Assembly: GCF_000479005.1 (NCBI RefSeq) | Contig: NZ_AWXC01000003.1 | Location: 1-39,035, forward strand | From: Prevotella sp. BV3P1 | GTDB lineage: Bacteria > Bacteroidota > Bacteroidia > Bacteroidales > Bacteroidaceae | Reading direction: 5' to 3' | Length of the DNA: 39,035 nucleotides | Shown here: piece by piece, positions 7,275 to 15,767 of the stretch | How the letters are laid out: each line of letters begins with the position of its first letter | Numbering within the stretch: the first letter of the stretch is position 1 | Program-made: the position numbers and the translations under genes | The notes under the pieces: generated by a model | What the model saw: only the letters and a program-made list of their open reading frames with translations | The model's database searches: none | Told to the model about the DNA's origin: nothing

Positions 7275-8342
7275 ATGGCTGAAGAAGCACAGGACATGAC
7301 GTTGTTGGAAGACGATGAGGAACAGCAACTTTATGAGCATTTCCGCATCGTGGTTGACAAAGGACAGGAGCCTTTGCGGGTGGACAAATATATGTTTGAA
7401 CGCCTGAAACATTCCAGTCGCAACCGCATCCAAAAGGCGGCGGATGCTGGATTCGTGCATGTAAACGACCAACCCGTGAAGAGCAACTACAAAGTTCGCC
7501 CCTTGGATGTCATCACCCTGATGCTGGATGCGCCGCAACACGACCATACCATTGAGGCCGAAGACATTCCCTTGGACATCGTGTATGAAGATGCCGACCT
7601 GATGGTGGTAAACAAAGCGCCCGGCATGGTGGTGCATCCGGGCGCTGGAAACTTTCACGGAACGCTGATTAACGCCGTGGCCTGGCACCTGAAAGACTTG
7701 AGTTCGTTTGATGCCAACGACCCCGCAGTGGGGCTTGTTCATCGCATCGACAAAGATACCAGCGGGCTGTTGGTCATCGCCAAGACGCCGCTTGCCAAGA
7801 CAAAGCTGGGACTTCAGTTCTTCAACAAGACCACTCACCGCAGCTACAACGCCTTGGTGTGGGGCAACTTCAACGAGGAAGAAGGGCGCATAGAGGGCAA
7901 CATCGGGCGAGACCCGAGGGATCGGTTGCGCATGAACGTATTTCCACCCGACAGTGAGATAGGCAAAAGCGCCGTTACACATTATCGCATTCTTGAGCGC
8001 TTCGGCTATGTGACGCTCGTGGAATGCGTCCTGGAAACGGGAAGAACGCACCAGATACGCGCCCACATGAAACACATTGGGCACCCGCTGTTCGGCGATG
8101 AGCGATATGGTGGAACCGAAATTCTGCGCGGACAGCGCAGTTCAACCTACAAAGCCTTCATCCAAAACTGTTTCAAGGTGTGCAACCGACAAGCCTTACA
8201 CGCCAAGACATTGGGATTTGCACACCCCACAACAGGCCAACAAATGGACTTCACCTCCGACTTGCCTAACGACATGCGGCAGCTCATCGACAAGTGGAGC
8301 ATCTATGTTCACGGCACTAACAACGACACTTTTGAAGAATAA
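7275..8342 (+). CDS. rluD: RluD/RluA-family 23S rRNA pseudouridine synthase
   Basis: 355 aa. An S4 RNA-binding domain (about 30-95: LRVDKYMFERLKHSSRNRIQ) precedes the pseudouridine synthase domain. The catalytic loop GLVHRIDKDTSGLLVIAKT contains the essential Asp, and the VECVLETGRTHQIRAHMKHIGHPLFGD region is typical of the RluA family. RluD modifies helix 69 of 23S rRNA; other RluA members have related targets, so the exact site is inferred. The acidic N-terminal 20 residues are extra. The gene starts 6 nt after the PASTA gene and is followed 19 nt later by ddl. Confidence 0.9.
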   Translation: MAEEAQDMTLLEDDEEQQLYEHFRIVVDKGQEPLRVDKYMFERLKHSSRNRIQKAADAGFVHVNDQPVKSNYKVRPLDVITLMLDAPQHDHTIEAEDIPLDIVYEDADLMVVNKAPGMVVHPGAGNFHGTLINAVAWHLKDLSSFDANDPAVGLVHRIDKDTSGLLVIAKTPLAKTKLGLQFFNKTTHRSYNALVWGNFNEEEGRIEGNIGRDPRDRLRMNVFPPDSEIGKSAVTHYRILERFGYVTLVECVLETGRTHQIRAHMKHIGHPLFGDERYGGTEILRGQRSSTYKAFIQNCFKVCNRQALHAKTLGFAHPTTGQQMDFTSDLPNDMRQLIDKWSIYVHGTNNDTFEE

Positions 8343-8361
8343 ACAAAAATATACATCAAAT

Positions 8362-9363
8362 ATGAATCATCTGAAACGTAACATTGCCATCGTTTGCGGT
8401 GGCGACTCGTCAGAATACGACGTATCTCTACGCTCGGCACAAGGGCTCTATTCGTTTTTCGACAAAGAGCGATACAATGTCTACATCGTCACCATCAAGG
8501 GACAAGACTGGAACGTTTGCTTTGACAACGGCGACACAGCCAGCATCGACAAAAACGACTTCTCGTTCGTGAAAGAAGGTGAAGCCGTGCTTTTCGACTA
8601 TGCCTACATCACCATTCACGGCACCCCGGGCGAGAATGGCATCATGCAAGGCTACTTTGAGCTGTTGCACATACCCTACTCTACCAGCGGTGTGTTGGTG
8701 GAAGCAATGACCTTCAACAAGTATGTATTGAACAACTACCTTTCCGCATTCGGCGTCAAAGTGGCGAAAAGTATGTTGGTGAAACGTGGTGAAGAGAACC
8801 AACTCTGCGAGCAGAAGGTGCAAGACGTCCTTGGCATGCCTTGCTTCGTGAAGCCTGTCGCTGACGGTTCGAGCTTTGGTGTGACCAAAGTGAAGAACAC
8901 AGATCAACTGGCTCCGGCTTTGCGCGTGGCCTTCATGGAGAGCGACACGGCCATGATTGAGCATTTCATGGATGGAACCGAACTATCCATCGGCTGCTAC
9001 AAGACCCGCGAGAAGAGCGTGGTATTCCCTGCGACAGAGGTGGTGAGCAGCAACGAATTCTTCGATTACGACGCCAAATATAACGGTCAGGTGCAGGAAA
9101 TAACGCCTGCCCGCATCTCTGAGCAAACGGCCAAGGAGGTGGCTGAGGAAACAAGTAAGATCTATGACATCCTACAATGCAACGGCATCATCCGCATTGA
9201 CTACATCATCACCAAGGACGAAGCGGGACAAGACGTGGTGAACATGCTCGAGGTGAACACCACTCCCGGCATGACACCTACCAGTTTTATTCCACAACAG
9301 GTACGCGCCGCAGGCCTGAACATCACCGACGTGCTGACCGAAATCGTAGAAAATCAATTCTAA
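8362..9363 (+). CDS. ddl: D-alanine--D-alanine ligase
   Basis: 333 aa, ATP-grasp ligase that makes the D-Ala-D-Ala dipeptide of peptidoglycan precursors in the cytosol. The N-terminal domain begins NIAIVCGGDSSEYDVSLRSA (Glu of the substrate site), then the HGTPGENGIMQGYFELL loop, CFVKPVADGSSFGVTKV in the ATP-grasp core, and LEVNTTPGMTPTSFIPQQ, the metal-binding signature. Length is normal. The same frame is open upstream into rluD from a TTG at 8077, but homology starts at MNHLKRN, so the ATG at 8362 is used. The acyltransferase follows after 9 nt. Confidence 0.95.
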   Translation: MNHLKRNIAIVCGGDSSEYDVSLRSAQGLYSFFDKERYNVYIVTIKGQDWNVCFDNGDTASIDKNDFSFVKEGEAVLFDYAYITIHGTPGENGIMQGYFELLHIPYSTSGVLVEAMTFNKYVLNNYLSAFGVKVAKSMLVKRGEENQLCEQKVQDVLGMPCFVKPVADGSSFGVTKVKNTDQLAPALRVAFMESDTAMIEHFMDGTELSIGCYKTREKSVVFPATEVVSSNEFFDYDAKYNGQVQEITPARISEQTAKEVAEETSKIYDILQCNGIIRIDYIITKDEAGQDVVNMLEVNTTPGMTPTSFIPQQVRAAGLNITDVLTEIVENQF

Positions 9364-9372
9364 CTCCCCATC

Positions 9373-10521
9373 ATGCATATTCCATCCGAATTCGACTCCA
9401 TCCGTCCTTTCGAACCCGAAGAGCTGCCGAAAGTGTTCGATCGGCTGTTGGCCGACCCACAGTTTCAGCAGGTATTGGCCTATCTTTATCCCAACGTGCC
9501 AATGGATGCAATTGCCCAGCGGCTGCATGTCTGCAAGACGAACGTTGACTTTCAGAAGGCTTTCTGCTATGAATTCTTGCAGAAGCTGTTGGCGCAGAAA
9601 GCCAAGAGTTGTGACATGGATGCCACGTCCATTAGCAATGAGCGCAATTACACGTTCATCAGCAACCACCGTGACATTGTTCTCGATTCGGGACTGTTGG
9701 CTAAACTGCTGATAGACCACAACTTTCCGACCACCTGCGAGATTGCCATTGGCGACAACCTGCTATCGCTGCCATGGGTCAAGGATCTGGTGCGAGTCAA
9801 CAAGGCCTTCATCGTTGAGCGCAGTGTGTCGTTCCGAGAGATGCTCGCCACCAGCAAACGGCTCTCCGCATACATGCACTTCGCCATCGAAGAGAAGAAA
9901 GAAAACATCTGGATAGCACAGCGGGAGGGACGTGCGAAGGATTCTGACGACCGCACGGCAGAGAGCATATTGAAGATGATGGCCATGGGTGGAGAGGGCA
10001 ACATCATTGAGCGACTGCAACAACTGCATTTGGTTCCGTTGGCCATCTCGTACGAATACGACCCCTGCGACTACCTCAAAGCAGCCGAGTTCCAACTGAA
10101 GCGCGACAATCCTGACTGGCAAAAAGGATCGCAAGACGACATCGTGAGCATGCAAACGGGTATCATGGGCTACAAAGGACACATCCACTATCACTGTGCA
10201 CCCTGCATAGACGATTACCTCAGCACACTGGATGCCAACATGCCAAAGGCCGATTTGTACCGCATAATAGCCGCGCACATCGACCAAGAGATACACCGTA
10301 ACTACCGCATCTATCCCAATAACTACGTCGCCTACGACCTGTTGGAAGGAAACAACGCCACATCGAGCCACTACACCCCGCAAGATAAAGCCGCATTTGA
10401 GCAATATCTGTCGGACCAACTCGCCAAGATAGACATCCCCAACAAGGATGAAGCCTACCTGAGAGAGCGCATGCTCACGATGTATGCCAATCCCTTGAAA
10501 AACCATTTAGCCGCATGTTGA
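9373..10521 (+). CDS. PlsC-like glycerolipid acyltransferase
   Basis: 382 aa with an acyltransferase core around residues 95-220. FISNHRDIVLDSGLL carries an acyltransferase-type NH...D motif and IWIAQREGRAKDSDD looks like the acceptor-phosphate motif (EGxR). The NH motif differs from the strict NHxxxxD spacing, as in a subgroup common in Bacteroidota. Likely role: acyl transfer to a glycerol-phosphate or lysophospholipid at the inner membrane; it has no obvious transmembrane helix and would be peripheral. The N-terminal 90 residues and the C-terminal 150 (Tyr/His-rich, with HYHCAPCIDDYL) are extra to minimal PlsC. Its stop overlaps the next ATG by 7 nt, indicating translational coupling. Confidence 0.78.
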   Translation: MHIPSEFDSIRPFEPEELPKVFDRLLADPQFQQVLAYLYPNVPMDAIAQRLHVCKTNVDFQKAFCYEFLQKLLAQKAKSCDMDATSISNERNYTFISNHRDIVLDSGLLAKLLIDHNFPTTCEIAIGDNLLSLPWVKDLVRVNKAFIVERSVSFREMLATSKRLSAYMHFAIEEKKENIWIAQREGRAKDSDDRTAESILKMMAMGGEGNIIERLQQLHLVPLAISYEYDPCDYLKAAEFQLKRDNPDWQKGSQDDIVSMQTGIMGYKGHIHYHCAPCIDDYLSTLDANMPKADLYRIIAAHIDQEIHRNYRIYPNNYVAYDLLEGNNATSSHYTPQDKAAFEQYLSDQLAKIDIPNKDEAYLRERMLTMYANPLKNHLAAC

Positions 10522-11168
10522 GAATCACTGCCCTTGCCTTGAGCTTCACAACTCTATTAGCTGCCTGCACCATTGACCCCTACGAGGCAGGCGACGGACA
10601 ATACTCGTACCTCAAAGCCGAGATGGCAGACATGCACACCGCGGCCAAATGCAAGGTAGATTATGCGGTGACGGACACCGATGAGAAGCTCACATTCAGT
10701 CCTCCCTTCAGCTGTCATTGGGCCACCACGCCCGACAGTACCTACCGAACCATGCTCTATTATAAAAAATCACCTGACAAAACGGAAGGGAACACATGCG
10801 TCACAGTGTGGGTGTTGCACCCAATGAAGCCATCAAAAAAAAACCCCACCGACCCCGTAAAGTTACAAAGCAGCTGGCTGAGCCAAAACAAAAAGTACAT
10901 CAACCTGCGCTTGGGCGTCATGTCTGGAAAGCCCGATGACGAGAAACAGAAGCAAAAGATTGGCATTGTGCTCAACAAGCAAGTGACACACGCCAATGGC
11001 AAAAAGGCCATCGACCTACAGCTGTTGCACAACCGCAACCACGTTCCTTCCTATTACACCAAGACCCTTTACATCAGTATCCCCATGGCATCCTACAAAT
11101 CCGGCGATTCCATCCGCCTCAAAGTAAACACCTACCAAGGCATGGTGGAGAAAACATTTGTTTTGTAG
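10515..11168 (+). CDS. NigD-like lipoprotein
   Basis: 217 aa. A lipoprotein signal (LALSFTTLLAAC, Cys at the lipobox) predicts outer-membrane anchoring. The rest is beta-rich: a small N-terminal domain, then KYINLRLGVMSG, IDLQLLHNRNH and LYISIPMASYKSGDSIRLKV, the order seen in the C-terminal domain of NigD-like proteins. Several Bacteroidota bacteriocin-cluster and orphan genes carry this fold with no defined activity. Its ATG lies inside the acyltransferase's last codons, so it belongs to the PASTA-rluD-ddl operon. Assignment to the NigD family is by eye and tentative; lipoprotein status is firm. Confidence 0.65.
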   Translation: MLRITALALSFTTLLAACTIDPYEAGDGQYSYLKAEMADMHTAAKCKVDYAVTDTDEKLTFSPPFSCHWATTPDSTYRTMLYYKKSPDKTEGNTCVTVWVLHPMKPSKKNPTDPVKLQSSWLSQNKKYINLRLGVMSGKPDDEKQKQKIGIVLNKQVTHANGKKAIDLQLLHNRNHVPSYYTKTLYISIPMASYKSGDSIRLKVNTYQGMVEKTFVL

Positions 11169-11369
11169 GCTGTCGAAGCACCCTCTTTTCAAAGGAGTTA
11201 TAATGGCCACTGCCAATCAAAAGCATGTGGCTTTCATACATTCCCTTCCCAAAAACTTCATTGTCAGCAGCGAAAAGCGAACCGCTCCTTGCATTCAATC
11301 CAGGTCCGCTTTGGGATTGTATCGCTTGGTTTCTTGCCAAGTTCTACTATGATATATAGGCTACAAACA

Positions 11370-11415
11370 GCGTTTCCTACACCCCCTATATATGGTATAA
11401 TCATGTAAGAAACGC
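11370..11415. terminator. inverted repeat between convergent genes, possible bidirectional terminator
   Basis: GCGTTTCCTAC (11370-11380) pairs with GTAAGAAACGC (11405-11415) with one G-T wobble across a 24-nt AT-rich loop. It lies between the lipoprotein gene and the converging barrel gene, 10 nt past the latter's stop. No long T tract follows, so termination may be weak. The 11169-11369 stretch before it shows no convincing gene. Confidence 0.5.
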
Positions 11416-11425
11416 CGCATTCTCT

Positions 11426-13513
11426 TTAGTGCCCCATGCGTGAGGTATCAACTTCCTTAACTTTTTTCTCCTTGTAGCCACCGAACTTATAGACAACGGC
11501 AAAAGTAACTGTCGACCAATTGAAATTGATCTTCATACGATAGTCTTGGTTGCCTTGCACGGAACGGGTGTCAAAGAAATTGTTGAAGATGTTGCTGCCA
11601 TTGAGGCGCAGTCCCCATTTTCCATCGTGTGACGACCATTGCAGTTTGGCATTCATTCGGAAGATGGGACTGATGTCGTAAACTCCTTGTATTGCTTTCG
11701 ACTGAAAGAAAGGATTCAGAATAAGGCGCACGTCCTGAGTTTCGCAAAGTTTTACCGATGCAGTACCTCCAAATATGGCAGAAAGTTTCTCACGATCGAA
11801 TGGCAAGTCGAAGAAATGGCTGCTCTTGTCGTGCCTATAAGTCCCTACGGCAAACACATTACCGTTGAGCCATTTGCCTGCACTGAAGATGGCAGAGGCC
11901 TGCAATCCGAAGCTATTTGAATAATCGAAGTTGGTTTCCTTCATGATGACAGCCATGCGGTCAGCTGTCTGGTAGGGCAACTGCACGAAATAGTCGGGTC
12001 TGAGATTTGCGAAAGCCATCAGCGTATAACGTCTTTTTATCTGCCACATCAGATTGACATTATAATAGGAGTATGGTTTCAAATCGGGATTGCCATGTAC
12101 CTCTGTGTAGGTGGATGAGTAAAACACATTGCTCATGGTTGACCAATAGTTCGGAAACACTGAATTGGAATTGAAGGAGAGGTTGAGCAAATGGTTGTCG
12201 TTGATGCCCCACAAAGCGTTGAGCGTAGGATATATGCGCCATTTATTCCACATCGGGGAGTGGTATTGCTCGGCAGCAACGGATGCTTCAAGACTGATTG
12301 CCTTGTTGACCTGCTTGCTGAAACCTGCATACATGTTCCATATCCGCTCATTGATGTCAACGCTGCTGGTCGCATTGGGCAGAATGTTTCCCGTTTTATT
12401 GAGGGTGTTCTGATAGCTCTTGTTGCTCGCAAACTGTCCTTTCACGCCATACGACAACCCCCACCCATGCGCCAATGAATGGTTTTGATCCGCCGTAAAC
12501 ATCCATTTGTTGATGGTCTGCTCACTGCCACTTGTCAGGTTGCGTTCTGTTTCAGTCGTATTTTCATCCGCCTGCATCGTGCCGTCAAGCCATTGTTGCT
12601 GCGGCGTTCGATAGTGGGTGTACGAGCCGCTAAGGGTAAGTCCGAAAGGAAGTGAGTAGTTGACATCCACATTGTGCAGATACTCATGACTGTCAAGGTG
12701 CACTCTGCTTACGCTCAAACCTGTCGTTTGGCTGTTGGAGCTGGCCATTTTCCAATTTCCGGTATAGGCAATGTCGAGATGATGATTCTTGCTGAACGCA
12801 TAATTCATACCCAATCGGTAGTCGTGTGTGATACCAAACGACTTCTGCCAAGTTTCGTCATAATAGTTTACGCGCTTGTTGCCCAAAGGATGATTGGCTA
12901 TGTGCGAAGACTCAACGTATGAATTGCTGTTAACGTATTGATACTGTGCATCCAGTCCAAACTTGCCTCTTTGCATGGAAAGGTAAAGATTGCCAAAGCC
13001 AGTTGAATATTTGTTTTGCTGCAATCCGCCAACCATCTGTCCCGACAACCGATTGGTACCGGCATAATCTTTCGTGACGATGTTGATAGCCATGCCACGA
13101 ACATGATAGCGAGCTGGGGCAGACAACATCACCTCAGCCTTTGCCAACTGTGCGGCAGGCATCGCTTTCAGTCGTTCTGCCAGCTGTTCTTGCGTCAACG
13201 TAGTGGCCTGACCATTGATAATCAGCGTCACCGCATTGCCCAAGAGGGAGATATTACCAGTGGCATCGCTGACACCGGGAATGCGTGTAAGCGCCTCGTA
13301 AGCGTTGTCGGCAGGTAACTTTTCTAAAAGATTGTGCATATTGTACACCATCTTTCCCTGTACTAATTTTACTATTGGCTTTTCTGCCTTCACAATAACC
13401 TCTGGCAAATTCTTATACCATTTATTAATATCTATAGAATCGTTATCATTGGCTACCTGTGCAGATAAATTTTGAACTGATAGAAATAATATGACTGTTA
13501 TTAAATATTTCAT
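11426..13513 (-). CDS. outer-membrane beta-barrel (TonB-dependent receptor-like) protein
   Basis: 695 aa with a signal peptide (MKYLITVILFLSVQNLSAQ). A short plug-like domain at about 35-155 (LPEVIVKAEKPIVKLVQGKM, ALTRIPGVSDATGNISLLG, VTLIINGQ, PARYHVRGMAINIVTK) precedes a long barrel of alternating aromatic strands ending near FAVVYKFGGYKEKK. It matches the 'outer membrane beta-barrel family' seen in Bacteroidota, which resembles TonB receptors but lacks here the usual carboxypeptidase-like N-terminal domain. No TonB box is obvious. It has no SusD or lipoprotein partner; substrate unknown. The final residues run past the last aromatic strand (KVKEVDTSRMGH), unusual for a barrel that normally ends in an aromatic residue. 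Confidence 0.82.
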   Translation of the reverse strand: MKYLITVILFLSVQNLSAQVANDNDSIDINKWYKNLPEVIVKAEKPIVKLVQGKMVYNMHNLLEKLPADNAYEALTRIPGVSDATGNISLLGNAVTLIINGQATTLTQEQLAERLKAMPAAQLAKAEVMLSAPARYHVRGMAINIVTKDYAGTNRLSGQMVGGLQQNKYSTGFGNLYLSMQRGKFGLDAQYQYVNSNSYVESSHIANHPLGNKRVNYYDETWQKSFGITHDYRLGMNYAFSKNHHLDIAYTGNWKMASSNSQTTGLSVSRVHLDSHEYLHNVDVNYSLPFGLTLSGSYTHYRTPQQQWLDGTMQADENTTETERNLTSGSEQTINKWMFTADQNHSLAHGWGLSYGVKGQFASNKSYQNTLNKTGNILPNATSSVDINERIWNMYAGFSKQVNKAISLEASVAAEQYHSPMWNKWRIYPTLNALWGINDNHLLNLSFNSNSVFPNYWSTMSNVFYSSTYTEVHGNPDLKPYSYYNVNLMWQIKRRYTLMAFANLRPDYFVQLPYQTADRMAVIMKETNFDYSNSFGLQASAIFSAGKWLNGNVFAVGTYRHDKSSHFFDLPFDREKLSAIFGGTASVKLCETQDVRLILNPFFQSKAIQGVYDISPIFRMNAKLQWSSHDGKWGLRLNGSNIFNNFFDTRSVQGNQDYRMKINFNWSTVTFAVVYKFGGYKEKKVKEVDTSRMGH

Positions 13514-13708
13514 GTTTTATTTTTAGGTGAAGTTGGACGTTATTACAGAGATATGATTTCGACTGTCTCTTTTAATCATTTCTTAAGCGTTCCTCAATGC
13601 ATTTTTTTTACTTTCTCCCATGAAAAGCTGACAGCGATACAAGAGTACCATTGTCGCAGGCTGGTTTGGAATTAGCAAAATAAACGTCATTTTTGATGAT
13701 TTCTGTTG

Positions 13709-13739
13709 CAAAAATAAACAAATCCGTTAAAACCTACAA
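13709..13739 (-). promoter_or_regulatory. promoter for the outer-membrane barrel gene
   Basis: On the minus strand TTG (13739-13737), a 20-nt spacer, then TATTTTTG (13716-13709). It implies an unusually long leader of about 190 nt before the ATG at 13513, room for post-transcriptional control. Confidence 0.5.
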
Positions 13740-13872
13740 GATATGATGAGATTTTCTATGGTTACCTCGGCTCGCTCATTTGAAAAATCATTTTTTTTAC
13801 AACGAAAAACGCTATGTGTAAAATCGGTGACACATTGCACGGAAGGATAATAAACGCTGAATTTTCTTTATA

Positions 13873-13946
13873 AAGAGCCTCTCATAACTCGCATAAAAAC
13901 AACCAACAGCAAAGTTGGTCGCAAATACGCGAAATATAAGCAAATT
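13873..13946 (-). repeat. palindromic intergenic element, copy 1 (degenerate, inverted)
   Basis: Contains GAGCCTCTCAT on the left and CGCAAATACGCGAA on the right. In reverse orientation this lines up with the elements at 15579-15636 and 37405-37462 (shared pieces: GGTTG, AAATACG and ATGAAGAGGC). The left arm (CGCATAAAA) has decayed. Confidence 0.5.
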
Positions 13947-14455
13947 TCGTAATCACTTATTATTGTGAATGTTACGCTCACACCTTCTCTTTTCTTTCCT
14001 GTTTTTACCACTTTTGGGCGATTGAAGCATTGAGATAAGCCTGCTATTTGCATGCTTTAATGCCGCTGTGGCATGTGAATAAGAGCTCTAAAGAGTGTTT
14101 CCAAGCAAGTGAAGTCAATGTTTCAGCATGGAAAGACGCCTCATTTGTTAAAATCAGCCCAATTTTGTTGAGCGTTTGCCTATTAAAATTTTCTATTTTG
14201 AAGATTTTAGATGGCCATTTTTTGGTAAAATGATAAGACAAAAGCAGCCGAATATCTTTACAAAAAATGGTAAAAAAATCATCTCTCTTCAATAAAAGTG
14301 TCGCATACTTGTATATATTCTTGCAAGAAAATGTGGTATGCCATCAGGCTTTAATTATCACATTTCTGCGCTCTTGCATGCGATAATATTTTTTTATGTT
14401 GTGTGGATGTTCAAAAAAAATAAAAGCTAAACAAAAGCGAAGAAAGAAAAAAATG

Positions 14456-14463
14456 TACCTTTG
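14456..14463 (+). promoter_or_regulatory. -7 element upstream of the broken secreted-protein gene
   Basis: TACCTTTG, a full TAnnTTTG match, 80 nt before the ATG at 14544. The upstream stretch is A-rich without TTTG at the expected distance. Confidence 0.45.
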
Positions 14464-14543
14464 CAGCATAAATGGATAAAATGCAACAAAGTTTAATAAC
14501 CTGTTTTATGAATATTTTTATTATCAATTAAATAATTACGCTT

Positions 14544-15359
14544 ATGAAATTCAGAACTTTACACACCCTTTTGCTGATTATTGCCGCTACGCTGTGGACA
14601 GGGCGCATCAACGCACAACAACTCAAAATTGATAACAACGCTGTAAATATAGCTAATGACGCCACACTCACAGGGACATGGCTCAAATCGGGCAATGTGA
14701 GCTGAAATGCGACGACCAAGACTCTCACACTGGACAACGCCAAGATCGAGAACAGCATGGCATATGACAACACGCTTTTGGTTAGCGGCTTGGACATTAC
14801 CATCAAGCTGATTGGAAACAGTGATATCAGGGTCACCTCCTCGGAGGCCGTCCGTCTCATGAACTCTAAGACCACCATCACTGGCGGCGGAACTCTCAAG
14901 GTGAACGCAGGATTTACCGACGTGTATCTACACCATGACGCCACACTGACCATTGACGACTGCACCGTGGATATGGATCGCAGGTTGGAAGGTTGGAGCT
15001 TGGGTGACGAGAAAGACAAAAATAACCACCTCGTGGTGAAAAATGCCACCCTGAAGGCCACGTCCGTGAACAAACTAAGCTCCATCACTCTCACAGCTTG
15101 CAAGATACAGTCGCCCGATGGTGGCAAGATTGACGGAAACGAGTTTGGCAAGTTCGTAGCCACGGCAGACGGCAGCAAAGCTCAAAACGTTGTCATTGTG
15201 CCAGACAAAACTGCCTCCATAGCGCGCGCAAACGTTGAGAACGGCTGCGAGGCCAAAGCCATCTACTCCATGGACGGGCACCTTCGGTCTACTCTTGGCA
15301 AGGGCATTAACATTGTATGCACGAGCGATGGCAAGACCTTCAAGGTGCTCAAGAAGTAG
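14544..15359 (+). pseudogene. secreted carbohydrate-binding-like protein interrupted by an in-frame TGA
   Basis: One continuous frame of 271 codons from ATG 14544 to TAG 15359 is broken only by TGA at 14703-14705 (codon 54), between KSGNVS and NATTKTLTLD. Before it lies a signal peptide (TLLLIIAATLWTGRINA). After it comes a repetitive beta-helix-like region (LLVSGLDITIKLIG, KTTITGGGTLKVN, DATLTIDDCTVDM, HLVVKNATLK) resembling secreted carbohydrate-binding beta-helix domains. The tail (IYSMDGHLRSTLGKGINIV, ending KVLKK) looks like the C-terminal export/sorting segment of secreted Bacteroidota proteins. TGG to TGA, a single change of a Trp codon, is the simplest cause. Restart at ATG 14757 would lack a signal peptide. 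Confidence 0.75.
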
Positions 15360-15578
15360 CGGTCGCAAAATGCGCATCGCCACAGCGACTGCTGCTGCCA
15401 ATGCTCGCTTTTACAACAGTAAGTGTTGCATGCTACAGGTTAAACTTGATAAGCTCAAGGTTGACCGATTTGGGTTAAAGCAATGCTTTTGTCTACAAAA
15501 CGCGTGATGCATGAGAGCCAACCGCCGGAAAAAGGCCATAACATACTATTTATCAACAAGATTTAAAAGTTGTTTATC

Positions 15579-15636
15579 CTTGGCGTATTTTCGGTCAGAT
15601 GCAAGGTTGTTTGCAAATACGCCAAGCATGAAGAGG
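15579..15636 (+). repeat. palindromic intergenic element, copy 2 (best preserved)
   Basis: Perfect 12-bp arms CTTGGCGTATTT (15579-15590) and AAATACGCCAAG (15615-15626) around a 24-nt loop that itself has GCAA/TTGC ends. ATGAAGAGGC follows. The rest of the 15360-15767 gap contains no recognisable gene or terminator. Confidence 0.7.
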
Positions 15637-15767
15637 CACGTTGTCAAGGAAAATCATACATACGGACACGCATCATTCTCATCCGGTCAACGTGAACAAA
15701 GCGTAAACTTAAAAGTAGATACACCATTTGGCATATCCCCTTTAACTTGTTTTTATATCGAAGAAAG

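Larger units (their letters stand above)
13514..14543. other. 1-kb AT-rich intergenic region
   Basis: No supported gene. Short open frames here are AT-biased and match nothing recognised. It holds a promoter for the barrel gene (13709-13739), a copy of the palindromic repeat (13873-13946) and a -7 element for the broken gene at 14544. The stretch 14040-14400 shows nothing assignable. Confidence 0.6.

Noticed and set aside
8077..8361. Long N-terminal extension of ddl from a TTG
   Set aside because: The first 95 codons overlap rluD in another frame and are low-complexity; the Ddl fold starts at the ATG at 8362.
11158..11352. Small plus-strand frame with a good-looking GGAG before ATG 11202
   Set aside because: An equally long frame exists on the other strand, composition is not coding-like, and no hydrophobic or conserved pattern is visible. 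A decayed remnant cannot be excluded.
13868..14292. Short minus-strand frames in the 1-kb gap
   Set aside because: They run through the palindromic repeat, are AT-driven and overlap frames on the opposite strand of similar length.
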